Shown here: piece after piece, positions 16,947-24,859 of the stretch | How the letters are laid out: each line of letters starts with the position of its first letter | How positions within the stretch are numbered: the stretch's first letter is position 1 | NCBI GenBank assembly: GCA_946183415.1 | Contig: CAMHAM010000006.1 | Coordinates: forward strand, 1-64,000 | Direction of reading: 5' to 3' | From: an uncultured Prevotella sp. | GTDB taxonomy: Bacteria > Bacteroidota > Bacteroidia > Bacteroidales > Bacteroidaceae | DNA: 64,000 bases | Translations under genes and position numbers: made by a program | Notes under the pieces: model-generated | Told to the model about the DNA's origin: nothing | What the model saw: the letters and a program-made list of their open reading frames with translations, nothing else | The model's database searches: none

Positions 16947-17159
16947 CTAAACCGCAGAGACAAACAACCCGTGTGTCTCTGCGTACTTTTGGAACAACTC
17001 CTTCGCCCTCTCTACATCGGTAATGATGAACCTGCCATTCTGCGTAACGGCATCCTTGATGACCGACTTCTTTAACTTCTGGGCCATCGGCAATGAGCAA
17101 CCGAAAATACTGGCAATGCCGAGGATGCCTCGAACTTTCTCAGTCTTGTTCTTCTCCAT
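16947..17159 (-). CDS. DUF3853-like protein, short paralogue (HTH-type)
   Basis: A 70-aa protein from the ATG at 17159; it lacks the about 50-residue N-terminal region of its three upstream paralogues. The conserved core GIASIFGCSLPMAQKLKKSV then FIITDVERAKELF looks like a helix-turn-helix followed by a short beta hairpin, as in DUF3853 proteins of Bacteroidales mobile elements. It ends 22 bp before the TnpB-like gene. Probably a DNA-binding regulator. Confidence 0.65.
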   Translation of the reverse strand: MEKNKTEKVRGILGIASIFGCSLPMAQKLKKSVIKDAVTQNGRFIITDVERAKELFQKYAETHGLFVSAV

Positions 17160-17178
17160 AATTATGTCATTTAATCTG

Positions 17179-17547
17179 TTATACCTTTGGCAATGCGGCA
17201 AAAGTACCGTGTTTTGCCGTATATTCCCTGAATAGTTTCTTTGCCTTATCGACGTCGGTAAGGATAAGTTTTCCGTGCTGAGAGACGGCATCTTTGATGA
17301 CAGTCTTTTTAAGTTTCTGGGCAGTCGGCAGTGAGCATCCGAAGATGGAGGCAATGCCTGGTATTCCTCGCACGGTAAACGGCTTATCATTCTTTTCCTC
17401 CTCGATGATTTTCTCGATATCCTCGTCTTTAAGGACGCTCATTACAATCTCCTTCAGCAGATCTCGTGCTTCAGGGGTTTCTCTTAAAACATGTACGAAC
17501 TGGCCCACGGTCAGCATCGTGATAGGGGTACTCATATTCGCTTCCAT
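17179..17547 (-). CDS. DUF3853-like protein, paralogue 2
   Basis: 122 aa. The N-terminal half (TVGQFVHVLRETPEARDLLK) resembles the DUF3853 N-terminal helix pair, then an acidic linker with IEKIIEEEK, then the conserved GIASIFGCSLPTAQKLKKTV HTH-like block and LILTDVDKAKKLF. Close paralogue of the genes on both sides; the intergenic gaps are 3 and 19 bp. The identical HTH core suggests related binding sites, and the divergent N-termini suggest different partners. Confidence 0.7.
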   Translation of the reverse strand: MEANMSTPITMLTVGQFVHVLRETPEARDLLKEIVMSVLKDEDIEKIIEEEKNDKPFTVRGIPGIASIFGCSLPTAQKLKKTVIKDAVSQHGKLILTDVDKAKKLFREYTAKHGTFAALPKV

Positions 17548-17550
17548 ATT

Positions 17551-17931
17551 CTACGCTGTTTTAGGCAGACCACTGAACGGACCATTCTGGGCCTGGTAGT
17601 TCTTAAACAATTTCTTTGCTTTCTCGACATCGGTGATGATGAGTCTCCCACGCTGTGAGACCGCATCCTTAATCACGGTCTTTTTCAGACGCTGGGCTGT
17701 AGGCAGTGAGCATCCGAAGATGCTGGCAATGCCAGTGATTCCCCGTACAGTCCTGGGGTGCTCATTCTTCTCGTCCTCAATGACCTTTTCTATCTCTTCG
17801 TCCGTAAGTACAGACTTAATTAGGTTTCGGAAGAGTTGACGGACCTCCGGAGTCTCGGTTATGGCTCTGACAAAATCGCAGACCTTCATAACCGCCAACG
17901 GCTGCTTCAGTAATTCTTCGTTTGCTTCCAT
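17551..17931 (-). CDS. DUF3853-like protein, paralogue 3
   Basis: 126 aa with the same architecture: N-terminal helices (VCDFVRAITETPEVRQLFRN), linker ending EKVIEDEK, HTH-like GIASIFGCSLPTAQRLKKTV and IITDVEKAKKLF. It differs from paralogue 2 mainly in the first 50 residues. It is separated from neighbours by 3 bp on both sides, so the cluster is one transcript. Confidence 0.7.
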   Translation of the reverse strand: MEANEELLKQPLAVMKVCDFVRAITETPEVRQLFRNLIKSVLTDEEIEKVIEDEKNEHPRTVRGITGIASIFGCSLPTAQRLKKTVIKDAVSQRGRLIITDVEKAKKLFKNYQAQNGPFSGLPKTA

Positions 17932-17934
17932 ATG

Positions 17935-18303
17935 CTATTCTTCTTTTGGTAAATGTGCAAATGTTCCATTTTTCTCTGCCCACTCACGGTAGAGCCGCTT
18001 GGCCTTGGCTACCTCCGTGAGGATGACTCTGCCATCCTGCATGACGGCATCCTTGATAACGGTTTTCTTGAGTTTCAGTGCCGTTGGCAGGCTGCAACCG
18101 AAGATGGACGCGATGCCCTGAATGCCTTTCACGGTAAACGGCTTACCCTTCAGGTTCTCTTCCATGATCTGCTCCACCTCATTGTTGGTGAGAACAGTCT
18201 TCACCATCCCCAAAACCATCTCCTTGATGGCGGGATCCTCCGTGATGGCCTGGATCAGCTGCCCAAGCGTCATCGTCACTAACATTGTGTCCTTTGATTC
18301 CAT
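17935..18303 (-). CDS. DUF3853-like protein, paralogue 4
   Basis: 122 aa with N-terminal helices (TLGQLIQAITEDPAIKEMVL), linker VEQIMEEN, HTH-like GIASIFGCSLPTALKLKKTV and VILTEVAKAKRLY. It is the most upstream of the four tandem copies, 18 bp after the HTH_17-type gene. The array has clearly grown by duplication, and the HTH core has been kept more strictly than the ends. Confidence 0.7.
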   Translation of the reverse strand: MESKDTMLVTMTLGQLIQAITEDPAIKEMVLGMVKTVLTNNEVEQIMEENLKGKPFTVKGIQGIASIFGCSLPTALKLKKTVIKDAVMQDGRVILTEVAKAKRLYREWAEKNGTFAHLPKEE

Positions 18304-18321
18304 ATTAGTCCTCCTTTGTAA

Positions 18322-18732
18322 TTACATGGGATGACTCATAAGATAACCGTTTGCACGGGATGTTATTTCATCGACTGTTGCCATCCTGTTCGTTCGAAGC
18401 ACCGCCTCCAGTTCAGCACGCTCAAAGTATATGACCTTGCCGAAGGGCTTGAAACATGGGAGCATTCCCTCATGCACCATCTTATAGGTGTAAGACTGCG
18501 AAAAACCGAGGAAGTCCGCTGCCTCCTTCAGGGTGAGCAGGTTCTTAGGTTTCATAATTTGCTCCTTAAGATCATCTATTTGTTGCTGCAGACGATAGTT
18601 TTCCATCATCATGTCAGCAAGAATATCCACAGGGCGTTTCTCGTTGAGCAGAGATTCTGCCTGAGACAAAACCTCATCAAAAGACGGGCTTTGGCACTTT
18701 GTTTTCTTTTGCTTAATATCCTTTGCTTCCAT
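18322..18732 (-). CDS. excisionase-like helix-turn-helix protein
   Basis: 136 aa from the ATG at 18732 (a GTG two codons upstream would also be in frame). A coiled-coil-like middle (ENYRLQQQIDDLKEQI) precedes a clear excisionase-type domain: LLTLKEAADFLGFSQSYTYK, then MVHEGMLPCFKPFGKVIYFERAELEA. These winged-helix domains bind DNA as Xis or as regulators. Placed at the head of the operon containing the nuclease and helicase, it may regulate it. Confidence 0.75.
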   Translation of the reverse strand: MEAKDIKQKKTKCQSPSFDEVLSQAESLLNEKRPVDILADMMMENYRLQQQIDDLKEQIMKPKNLLTLKEAADFLGFSQSYTYKMVHEGMLPCFKPFGKVIYFERAELEAVLRTNRMATVDEITSRANGYLMSHPM

Positions 18733-18734
18733 AT

Positions 18735-18932
18735 TCACCTGATAATTAGTCCTGTCACTCCAATCATCCAGGCTCCCATGAAAAGCGGCAGGGAGGCCCT
18801 GGATATGAATCTAAGTTGGCGACTAATCTTCAGGTTGGGGCCTCTCCTGCTGCTATAGCATGAAGAGTCGTTGAAGATGGATTTTATTACCATCCCAACT
18901 CTCACTTGATTTCGTGTAGTTTTCTGATTCAT
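18735..18932 (-). CDS. small hypothetical protein, first in the nuclease operon
   Basis: 65 aa from the ATG at 18932, 28 bp below the promoter -7 element. It is basic (SSRRGPNLKISRQLRF), with a C-terminal hydrophobic stretch (ASLPLFMGAWMIGVTGLIIR) that could insert in the membrane. It ends 2 bp before the HTH gene. It may be a real small membrane protein or simply an open leader; translation would need testing. Confidence 0.4.
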   Translation of the reverse strand: MNQKTTRNQVRVGMVIKSIFNDSSCYSSRRGPNLKISRQLRFISRASLPLFMGAWMIGVTGLIIR

Positions 18933-18959
18933 ATTATCAACCTTATAATTGTCGCCGGT

Positions 18960-18993
18960 GCAAATATAGCAGTATTCTAAGTTCGTTCCAAAT
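18960..18993 (-). promoter_or_regulatory. promoter of the nine-gene nuclease operon
   Basis: Minus strand TTTG (18989-18992), 20 bp, TATATTTG (18961-18968) followed by C: a full-consensus Bacteroidetes promoter. No terminator or other good promoter is seen between here and 9301, and all gaps are 22 bp or less, so one transcript of about 9.6 kb is likely. Confidence 0.75.
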
Positions 18994-19004
18994 TGTGTTA
19001 AATT

Positions 19005-19040
19005 ACCCTTTCTTTTATATATAGAAAATATATTTTCTTT
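19005..19040. repeat. 36-bp AT-rich repeat, copy 2
   Basis: Identical to 3781-3816 and in the same orientation, with palindrome AGAAAATATATTTTCT at 19023-19038. It lies 12 bp upstream of the -33 element of the nuclease operon and 37 bp beyond the resolvase stop codon. It could be an upstream activating element or a recombination site. Confidence 0.85.
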
Positions 19041-19077
19041 GGGAAAGTACGTAGTACACTGATTTGCCGTAAGAGCA

Positions 19078-19701
19078 TTAAGAATTTTGAGTTTTATTAA
19101 CCGTTTTTTCTCCTGATCCAGTCGAAAAACGCGGTTTTCGTGACGGGTCAAGACCTCTCATGCGCAAGAATCGGTAAACGGTAGATTTGCTTCTGATTGA
19201 AAGTTGCTGCATGATCTGGGGGATGGTCATACCTCCCTTATACAACTGTACGCATGCATCGGCTTTGTCATTGGATTCTTTCCTGGGCCTTCCGAATTTC
19301 GTCCCTTTGGCTCTGGCGGCTTTTCTCCCCTCGGACGTACGTTCTGCTATGAGCGACCGTTCGAACTCAGCCAGGGCCGCGAAAACGTGGAATACGAGCC
19401 TTCCAGCCGTACTGGTGGCATCGATGTTGTCACGAAGTGACACCAAGCCGATGTTGCGCTGCTGCAGACTGTCAACAATTGAAAGCAGATCTCGCATAGA
19501 TCGGCCAAGGCGGTCCAGTTTGTACACCACCAATGTATCGCCCTCGCGCAAGAACTGGAGACACTGCTCCAACTGCTCACGACGGGCAACCCCACTGGCC
19601 TTTTCGGTGTAGGTCCGCTCACAGCCAGCCTCTTTCAAGGCGGCCAGCTGCATGTCGAGGTTCTGGTCTCTGGTCGAGACGCGGGCGTATGCTACTTTCA
19701 T
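19078..19701 (-). CDS. serine recombinase, resolvase/invertase family
   Basis: 207 aa, the usual length for small resolvases. The N-terminal catalytic domain has YARVSTRDQNLDMQ with nucleophile Ser9, VYKLDRLGRSMRDL, and the E-helix motif FAALAEFERSLIAERTSEG. The C-terminal HTH is preceded by KGTKFGRPRK. It resolves or inverts DNA at short inverted sites. It overlaps the upstream 237-aa gene by 4 bp (ATGA), so it belongs to the replication/partition operon, which suggests multimer resolution of the excised circle. Confidence 0.9.
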   Translation of the reverse strand: MKVAYARVSTRDQNLDMQLAALKEAGCERTYTEKASGVARREQLEQCLQFLREGDTLVVYKLDRLGRSMRDLLSIVDSLQQRNIGLVSLRDNIDATSTAGRLVFHVFAALAEFERSLIAERTSEGRKAARAKGTKFGRPRKESNDKADACVQLYKGGMTIPQIMQQLSIRSKSTVYRFLRMRGLDPSRKPRFSTGSGEKTVNKTQNS

Positions 19702-20411
19702 GATTCAACTAAGTTTTTCAATGGAGAATACTTCCAGGGATTCTTCTCCATATCATTCCATAAATTTAACACTCTATCGGATATTTCCTCTATTGCCGCC
19801 TGGTCGTCTGCAAAATATTCTTCTGCGGGTTTGTATTGAACGTACATATGGCCTTCATGCTGTTCATTGGTGAAACCTAAAGCCACGCCAGCAGGGGTTG
19901 CCATAATGAACGGCACAATCCGATGTTCCCTTCCTTCGTCATCAGCCATGACCAGGAATCCACCGAGGTCTTTTCTGGTGCTGAAGAAGTTCTCTTTGTA
20001 GAACTTTATGAAAACAGGAACATACGTACCATTGACGACCTCCATGTCATGTGAATCCACATAGTCGTCAAGAAAATTCCGGTTAAATTCTTCAATGAAG
20101 GTGTGCCCGTCGTCATCGCCTTCAACAAGAAATACTCCAATGACATTCTTGTTGCTGTCATACAGCATCTGAAAAGCACTGATTCCAATTATACCAGCAC
20201 GGAATCTGGACTTCGATTCTGCGGTCACGACGATATACCACTCGCCAAGCTCGTGGAAGTTCCTGTGCTCATAAACCACTGCGGGGAATTTTGTCGCAGT
20301 CCTGAACTTTCGGAAATTACGTTCAACAATAACATGAAATACATCGCTGAACTTTTCCTTTATCTTGCGGGCGGTGGCAAGTTTGCTTTGATAATCCTTT
20401 ATTGCTTCCAT
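19698..20411 (-). CDS. hypothetical protein, 237 aa, in the partition operon
   Basis: A soluble protein rich in aromatic and acidic residues (DDQAAIEEISDRVLNLWNDM near the C-terminus). No membrane segment or recognised catalytic motif. Its stop overlaps the resolvase start by 4 bp, and it lies 2 bp after the 89-aa gene. It may serve maintenance of the element, judged by neighbours only. Confidence 0.55.
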   Translation of the reverse strand: MEAIKDYQSKLATARKIKEKFSDVFHVIVERNFRKFRTATKFPAVVYEHRNFHELGEWYIVVTAESKSRFRAGIIGISAFQMLYDSNKNVIGVFLVEGDDDGHTFIEEFNRNFLDDYVDSHDMEVVNGTYVPVFIKFYKENFFSTRKDLGGFLVMADDEGREHRIVPFIMATPAGVALGFTNEQHEGHMYVQYKPAEEYFADDQAAIEEISDRVLNLWNDMEKNPWKYSPLKNLVES

Positions 20412-20413
20412 AA

Positions 20414-20683
20414 TTATGTCTCCTTATCTGCTTCTTCTTTATCTAATAGCGTCGCCTCGAATATCTTCTTACCGTCGCTGTTGGTGATGATTACAGTGTC
20501 CTCGCCGGGGTGTTCCTCACACCATTGGCGAAGGTAGAACTCGAAGAGTCCAATCATTTCGCCCTCCGTGATAGGACGGCGATCCTGGCTCATCGTCTGT
20601 GGCCCCTTCTTCGTGGGCTTCTTCTTTTTCGCCAGGTAGGCGTTCTGCCATCCTGTAACGATTACATAATCTGTTGCTGCCAT
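20414..20683 (-). CDS. hypothetical protein, 89 aa
   Basis: A small protein with a Lys-rich block (AKKKKPTKKGPQT) around residue 20 and a mixed alpha/beta C-terminal half (EDTVIITNSDGKKIFEATLL). It is tightly packed between the RHH-like gene (6 bp) and the 237-aa gene (2 bp). No family recognised; the basic block would allow nucleic-acid contact. Confidence 0.5.
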   Translation of the reverse strand: MAATDYVIVTGWQNAYLAKKKKPTKKGPQTMSQDRRPITEGEMIGLFEFYLRQWCEEHPGEDTVIITNSDGKKIFEATLLDKEEADKET

Positions 20684-20689
20684 AACCTT

Positions 20690-21064
20690 TCACGTCAAAC
20701 TGTCTATATTCTTTTTTTTCTTTGGGGTTGTATCAATCACTCCGTGCTTGGCCTCGTAAGCTGCTATGCCGTCAGTGAAGAACTTCTCTACGACTTCACG
20801 GATCGTGAAGCCTTCCTTTTCTGCAATGGCCGTGATTCCCTGTTTGAAATCCTTCCTGCAGATGATCGTCCATCGATCCCAATCATAGTTTTCGGACTCT
20901 ACCTTTTCAGGCTGGGCTCTGTGGGGGGCTGACTTTTCCACAGGCGGCTCCCGATTTTCACTAGCCTGTGGTGCGGGTACTGGCCTGCCTGTCTGCTGAA
21001 GAAACTGATCCTTCAGGCTGTAGTTGTTGGCAGGGTTGCTTACTTTCTTTCTCTGGCTCATCAT
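20690..21064 (-). CDS. partition partner of ParA, ribbon-helix-helix-like
   Basis: 124 aa. The first half is Pro/Gln/Glu-rich and likely disordered. The second half (DRWTIICRKDFKQGITAIAE then GFTIREVVEKFFTDGI) has the strand-helix-helix spacing of ribbon-helix-helix DNA-binding domains. The gene overlaps parA by 4 bp (ATGA), the usual arrangement for the centromere-binding partner. A relation to DUF3408/TraB-type proteins of Bacteroides elements is possible. Confidence 0.6.
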   Translation of the reverse strand: MMSQRKKVSNPANNYSLKDQFLQQTGRPVPAPQASENREPPVEKSAPHRAQPEKVESENYDWDRWTIICRKDFKQGITAIAEKEGFTIREVVEKFFTDGIAAYEAKHGVIDTTPKKKKNIDSLT

Positions 21065-21735
21065 TCAATCTTTAGAAATCTCACAATAGGTGCAAAAGCA
21101 TCCCTGACTACTTTCCGTTTTTCGTAGCCGAGGAAATCGAGGGTGGAGTACCCGTTCATGAGGGTGGTCATCCTGATCTCAGGAGTCAGCCAACCCAGGT
21201 GCCTCTTGTCGATCAGCAGCTCATAGGCATCTTCACGGGCCTTCCTTACTGCGCCCTGCTTCTCCCAGACGGCAGAAACTTTATTCGGGATAAAAAATAT
21301 CCTCTTTTTCTTGCTCTGGAAGAAGTTCTCCTTCAAGACCTCACCGAACATCACCGTAGCATCGACAACATCCGAGTTAAACTCGAATGGCACGATGGCC
21401 ACATCTGCAGCCTCAAAAATATACTGCAGGGCCGGGTCGTTGATATTGCCAGGACAGTCAATAAGGACAATACAGTTGAATTTCTTCACTTGCCCTATGA
21501 TATCCTTAACATGCTCTATGTCTGACGTATCCAAGAAATAGACGGGCCAGAGTTTGTCAGCGTTTGGGTGTGCCTCCTGATCACGCTGATGGTGTCGTGA
21601 AAGTGATTGCTGAATATCTGCGTCAATCACATAGACTGGATTTCCACATTCCAGGAGAAATGTTGCGGCAGTGGCGCATATCTGCGTCTTGCCGGTGCCT
21701 CCCTTGATACCTGTTGTAATAATAATCTTTCCCAT
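21061..21735 (-). CDS. parA: ParA-family partition ATPase
   Basis: 224 aa. The deviant Walker A KGGTGKTQ starts at residue 11, with its signature Lys11 and Lys16; YVIDADIQQS follows as the A' motif, and IVLIDCPGN is Walker B. Small ParA proteins without an N-terminal HTH segregate low-copy plasmids and ICEs together with an RHH or ParB partner, here the next gene. Position after the Rep gene supports maintenance of an extrachromosomal form. Confidence 0.88.
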   Translation of the reverse strand: MGKIIITTGIKGGTGKTQICATAATFLLECGNPVYVIDADIQQSLSRHHQRDQEAHPNADKLWPVYFLDTSDIEHVKDIIGQVKKFNCIVLIDCPGNINDPALQYIFEAADVAIVPFEFNSDVVDATVMFGEVLKENFFQSKKKRIFFIPNKVSAVWEKQGAVRKAREDAYELLIDKRHLGWLTPEIRMTTLMNGYSTLDFLGYEKRKVVRDAFAPIVRFLKIE

Positions 21736-21747
21736 AATCTAGTTATT

Positions 21748-22782
21748 TTACGATACGCTCTTTTCAAGTTTATTTGCATCTTCTTCCTTAATGCCGAAGA
21801 AGTCAGAATTTAATACGACACGGTATTTCCTCTGGTTCTGAACCCCCTTCAAAACCTCCCAGTTTTTAATCATTCCCGCAAAATGAAGGGCATTAAGAGC
21901 CTCGCACATTTTTTTGCAGCCCCGCTTAACCTGCCCCCTGAAATAATCTTTTATGTTCAGGTCATGAGCCAGGGTCTCTTCGTTAAACGTCCATTCATAT
22001 TTTTGAGACCTGGCCTTACCCATAAAATACGATGCCATGTCTATAACCTCCTCTGACGGCAAGACATTAAAGTTCTTCTTGTTGGTATTCTTAGAGATTT
22101 CTTGATAGTAATCCCTAAGTTTCTGATACAGACAGTTTTTCCGCTGGATGTATCTTTTTGAAAGCCGACGGACAAAAATCTGGTGCAACTGGACATATGA
22201 GCATCTGTTTCTGCCAGCAAGATCACATTTGTCACCTATTGTAGTTATGAGATGAAGACGTTCTGCCCGCCATTCAGACTCGATACTCTTTTTCCCGTTC
22301 TTAGTTATTTCTTTTTCAACAACATAACTAATATAGACATCAGCATTATAGAGGTCTTGAATGACCTTTTTGATCTTGTCGGCCTTTTTACCGTTGTTGT
22401 CCCCCCAAATATAGTTTGAGAGAATATTATAATTGGTATATACCACTCCGAAGTCGGACAAGTCAGCAGGCTTGTTTCGAAGCCAATAATACGGGTTATT
22501 CTCTGGCTGTTCATTGAAAATCTCTTCAAGAACGAGTATCACAATCTTGTGCAACAAGGTAAACTTTATCTGATTGGCATTATTCCTATAAAATGCCTCA
22601 ATATCCTCCTTGTTCTTTGCGGCCAAAGCCTTCCATTGATTCTTTTCGTCCTCGGACAGTTTATCAAATTCTATCTGAGGCACGCCGTTAATTCCGTTAA
22701 TCTTAGCCTGATTAACGGCAGAAGAATAGATTCCTACACTATTCTCTTTATGGTTCGATTTCCTAACTTTATTATCTTTCAT
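21748..22782 (-). CDS. putative replication initiator protein
   Basis: 344 aa, basic, soluble. The layout suggests two winged-helix domains (about residues 70-190 and 215-330, e.g. EEVIDMASYFMGKARSQKYE then HDLNIKDYFRGQVKRGCKKM), as in Rep_3/RepB-type initiators that bind iterons. It lies between a DnaB-like helicase and parA, and iterons occur just upstream of the operon. Family membership is inferred from context and fold pattern; no signature motif is diagnostic. Confidence 0.5.
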   Translation of the reverse strand: MKDNKVRKSNHKENSVGIYSSAVNQAKINGINGVPQIEFDKLSEDEKNQWKALAAKNKEDIEAFYRNNANQIKFTLLHKIVILVLEEIFNEQPENNPYYWLRNKPADLSDFGVVYTNYNILSNYIWGDNNGKKADKIKKVIQDLYNADVYISYVVEKEITKNGKKSIESEWRAERLHLITTIGDKCDLAGRNRCSYVQLHQIFVRRLSKRYIQRKNCLYQKLRDYYQEISKNTNKKNFNVLPSEEVIDMASYFMGKARSQKYEWTFNEETLAHDLNIKDYFRGQVKRGCKKMCEALNALHFAGMIKNWEVLKGVQNQRKYRVVLNSDFFGIKEEDANKLEKSVS

Positions 22783-22784
22783 TC

Positions 22785-24383
22785 CTAAATATTTATTTCT
22801 TTAACTGTCGTGTTGCTTTCCCCGTATATTTCTCCATACACCTCTTTTGGAGTTGGATCGCTGCCGTCCAGGATCCTTGAAGTGTTTCCTTCAAATCGAA
22901 ATGTCCGGCGCTGCCCGAAAGGCTCACCTCTACGCTTCATATTCTTGACAACCACCGCAGACTCGTTATAAGTCTCGGTCTGTTGAAGATTACAGATTTC
23001 CTTTCTTTTCTCATCATCGCCAGGATCCTCCGTCTTCTGGCAATTGTACACACCAATGAGTGTGTGCCCCGATTTTTCAATGGCATTGGATTCGCCGATA
23101 TTCTCTGCGAGCAAATCAACAACACTTTTAACTGTGCGGTTAAACTGGGCTCCAAAGACAATAGGAAGACCATTCTCGTCGTCTTTGGATATCTTCATGA
23201 ATTTGCCAGCTATCAGTTTCAGTTCTTGCTCACGGCGGAGGAACTGACTCTCGTCAGATTCATCTTCAATAAGTTGAATGTAATCTACAACAGCTATATC
23301 ACATAATCCGTTTCTCCGCATCAGTGATATGGCTTCTCCAAGATTATCAGCATCATAGTCCGTTCCCTGAATATTCAAACGGCCTTCTTCTATGATCTGA
23401 TTAAACTCGCGTTCCTTTTCTCGAAATTCTTTAAGAAGTGACGGGTTATTGATGAAATTAAGGTAATCCTCCCTTTCTGAAGGAGAAATGTCACTGGGAA
23501 TATCCTTACTCCCCCTTAATTTTATATAGAGCATGATAATCTTGGTATTGCATTTTCCAAGATTCATACCAGCAAAGATATTCAGGACCCTCAACTGTAT
23601 GTCAACCAATGATTCCTCATAAGTGACAAGCAATATTTTTAAGGTTGGATATAGTCTAAGAATCCTGCATACAAGATTCAATAGAAAAGCAGTCTTACAA
23701 TGGCCGGTAGCCCCTGCCACATAAGTCAGGGAATTAGGTGCAATGGTCATTTCCCACCTTTCTTTACGGACATCATCCCAAAGGATGTATCCTGTAGAAA
23801 TATAATTACCTCGCTTCTGAAGAAGGTCGCTAATATATCCGAGGTCATGCCCTTTCATGAAATCAGCATACTTTCCTGACAGTGATATATCCATGTATCT
23901 CCTTATATTCCTCAATGCCGGTAATGCTATTTCAGCAGGGATCATTGTATATTCATTTTCGAGGCTTGAACGAGTCTTATCAAGTTCGTATATCATCATC
24001 CTTCTGACGGCCAGATTCCTGAGATCATCAACATAGGATTCATAGTTGTCGGTCAGGCTGAAACTCGGACTTAGGGCAGACATTATCTCAGACAGTTCAA
24101 TTTGTGGTTCCCTGTCGGTACCAAGAAGATACTCATATATGATGACAGGATCTGTCACACCTCTCTTTTCAAGGGTGACCTTTAGACCTTCATAAATGGC
24201 AATGGTAATCCTATCGGTAAACATCTCGAGAAACAACTGACGGTGATCACATACTCCGTAATGATATACCGCACATGACAGAGCTGCTTTCTCGGTCTCA
24301 GGATTCTTCATGACGCGTACAAGACGGTCTGGAGTCTCCTTTCTGTAATTCTTCCTGTTTCTCATATTACACAGTCTGTTCAT
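22785..24383 (-). CDS. DnaB-like replicative helicase
   Basis: 532 aa. An N-terminal helical domain (residues 25-170) with ALSCAVYHYGVCDHRQLF is followed by a RecA-type ATPase: P-loop AGATGHCKTAF at 223-233, IAVVDYIQL as Walker B and GAQFNR, as in DnaB/SF4 helicases. The P-loop has Cys where most have Gly before Lys. It heads the replication operon and would load at the adjacent iteron region. Starts at 24383, 24365 (MRNRKN) or 24308 (MKNPETEK) are possible. Confidence 0.8.
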   Translation of the reverse strand: MNRLCNMRNRKNYRKETPDRLVRVMKNPETEKAALSCAVYHYGVCDHRQLFLEMFTDRITIAIYEGLKVTLEKRGVTDPVIIYEYLLGTDREPQIELSEIMSALSPSFSLTDNYESYVDDLRNLAVRRMMIYELDKTRSSLENEYTMIPAEIALPALRNIRRYMDISLSGKYADFMKGHDLGYISDLLQKRGNYISTGYILWDDVRKERWEMTIAPNSLTYVAGATGHCKTAFLLNLVCRILRLYPTLKILLVTYEESLVDIQLRVLNIFAGMNLGKCNTKIIMLYIKLRGSKDIPSDISPSEREDYLNFINNPSLLKEFREKEREFNQIIEEGRLNIQGTDYDADNLGEAISLMRRNGLCDIAVVDYIQLIEDESDESQFLRREQELKLIAGKFMKISKDDENGLPIVFGAQFNRTVKSVVDLLAENIGESNAIEKSGHTLIGVYNCQKTEDPGDDEKRKEICNLQQTETYNESAVVVKNMKRRGEPFGQRRTFRFEGNTSRILDGSDPTPKEVYGEIYGESNTTVKEINI

Positions 24384-24423
24384 ACAAGGATACTATTGCA
24401 CCTGCTGTGGTGGCGCCAGCCAT

Positions 24424-24520
24424 GTAATCGGAGCGAGCCGATGCTCCAAGAGCATTCGAAGCTCGCTTCGATTACTTTACTAAAGTTATCTAATCTTTTA
24501 TTAGATACTTTATTAAAGTT
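24424..24520. other. inverted-repeat cluster next to the iterons, probable origin component
   Basis: GTAATCGGAGCGAGC (24424-24438) pairs with GCTCGCTTCGATTAC (24461-24475), 14 of 15, enclosing ATGCTC/GAGCAT (24441-24446 / 24450-24455), so the segment can extrude a cruciform. Next are TATCTAAT/ATTAGATA (24487-24494 / 24500-24507) and two near-identical 13-mers ACTTTACTAAAGT and ACTTTATTAAAGT. The AT-rich run suits strand opening. Confidence 0.5.
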
Positions 24521-24580
24521 TATATAGGGTTTCGCTTTTGATGCAAAGAATTGATTTTCAGCATTTTGCGAAAAGTGCTC

Positions 24581-24832
24581 TCGACAAGAAGTAAATAAAA
24601 TCGGCACTTTGCTCGACAAGAAGTAAATAAGTTCTCGACAAGAAGTAAATAAGTTCTCGACAAGAAGTAAATAAAATCGGCACTTTGCTCGACAAGAAGT
24701 AAATAAAATCGGCACTTTGTACAATATGGAAAGGATATAACTATGAAAAAGCACGCTTTTGTCGTGATTTTTATGCACGACAGAAGGCTTAAGGGGGTGT
24801 ATATCTACCCGCTTTTCGACAAGAAGTAAATA
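24581..24832. repeat. six iterons, putative origin of replication
   Basis: Six exact copies of TCGACAAGAAGTAAATA start at 24581, 24613, 24635, 24657, 24689 and 24816. Intervals in the cluster are 32, 22, 22 and 32 bp, that is two or three helical turns, so the copies face the same side of the helix. Several are followed by AAATCGGCACTTTG. The array sits upstream of the DnaB-like and Rep-like genes, the usual place for an iteron-regulated origin that also represses rep transcription. This covers most of the 24384-24859 gap. Confidence 0.75.
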
Positions 24833-24859
24833 TTTCCCAATATTATACATGTCCAGAGA

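Noticed and set aside
15236..16963. Calling the nuclease gene an IS200/IS605 insertion
   Set aside because: No TnpA gene, no subterminal hairpins at gene ends, and the gene overlaps the helicase gene, which an independent insertion would not do.
24380..24850. Open frame of 156 codons across the iterons on the minus strand
   Set aside because: Its repetitive peptide simply translates the 17-bp iterons and it has no resemblance to a protein; the DNA function (origin) explains the open frame.
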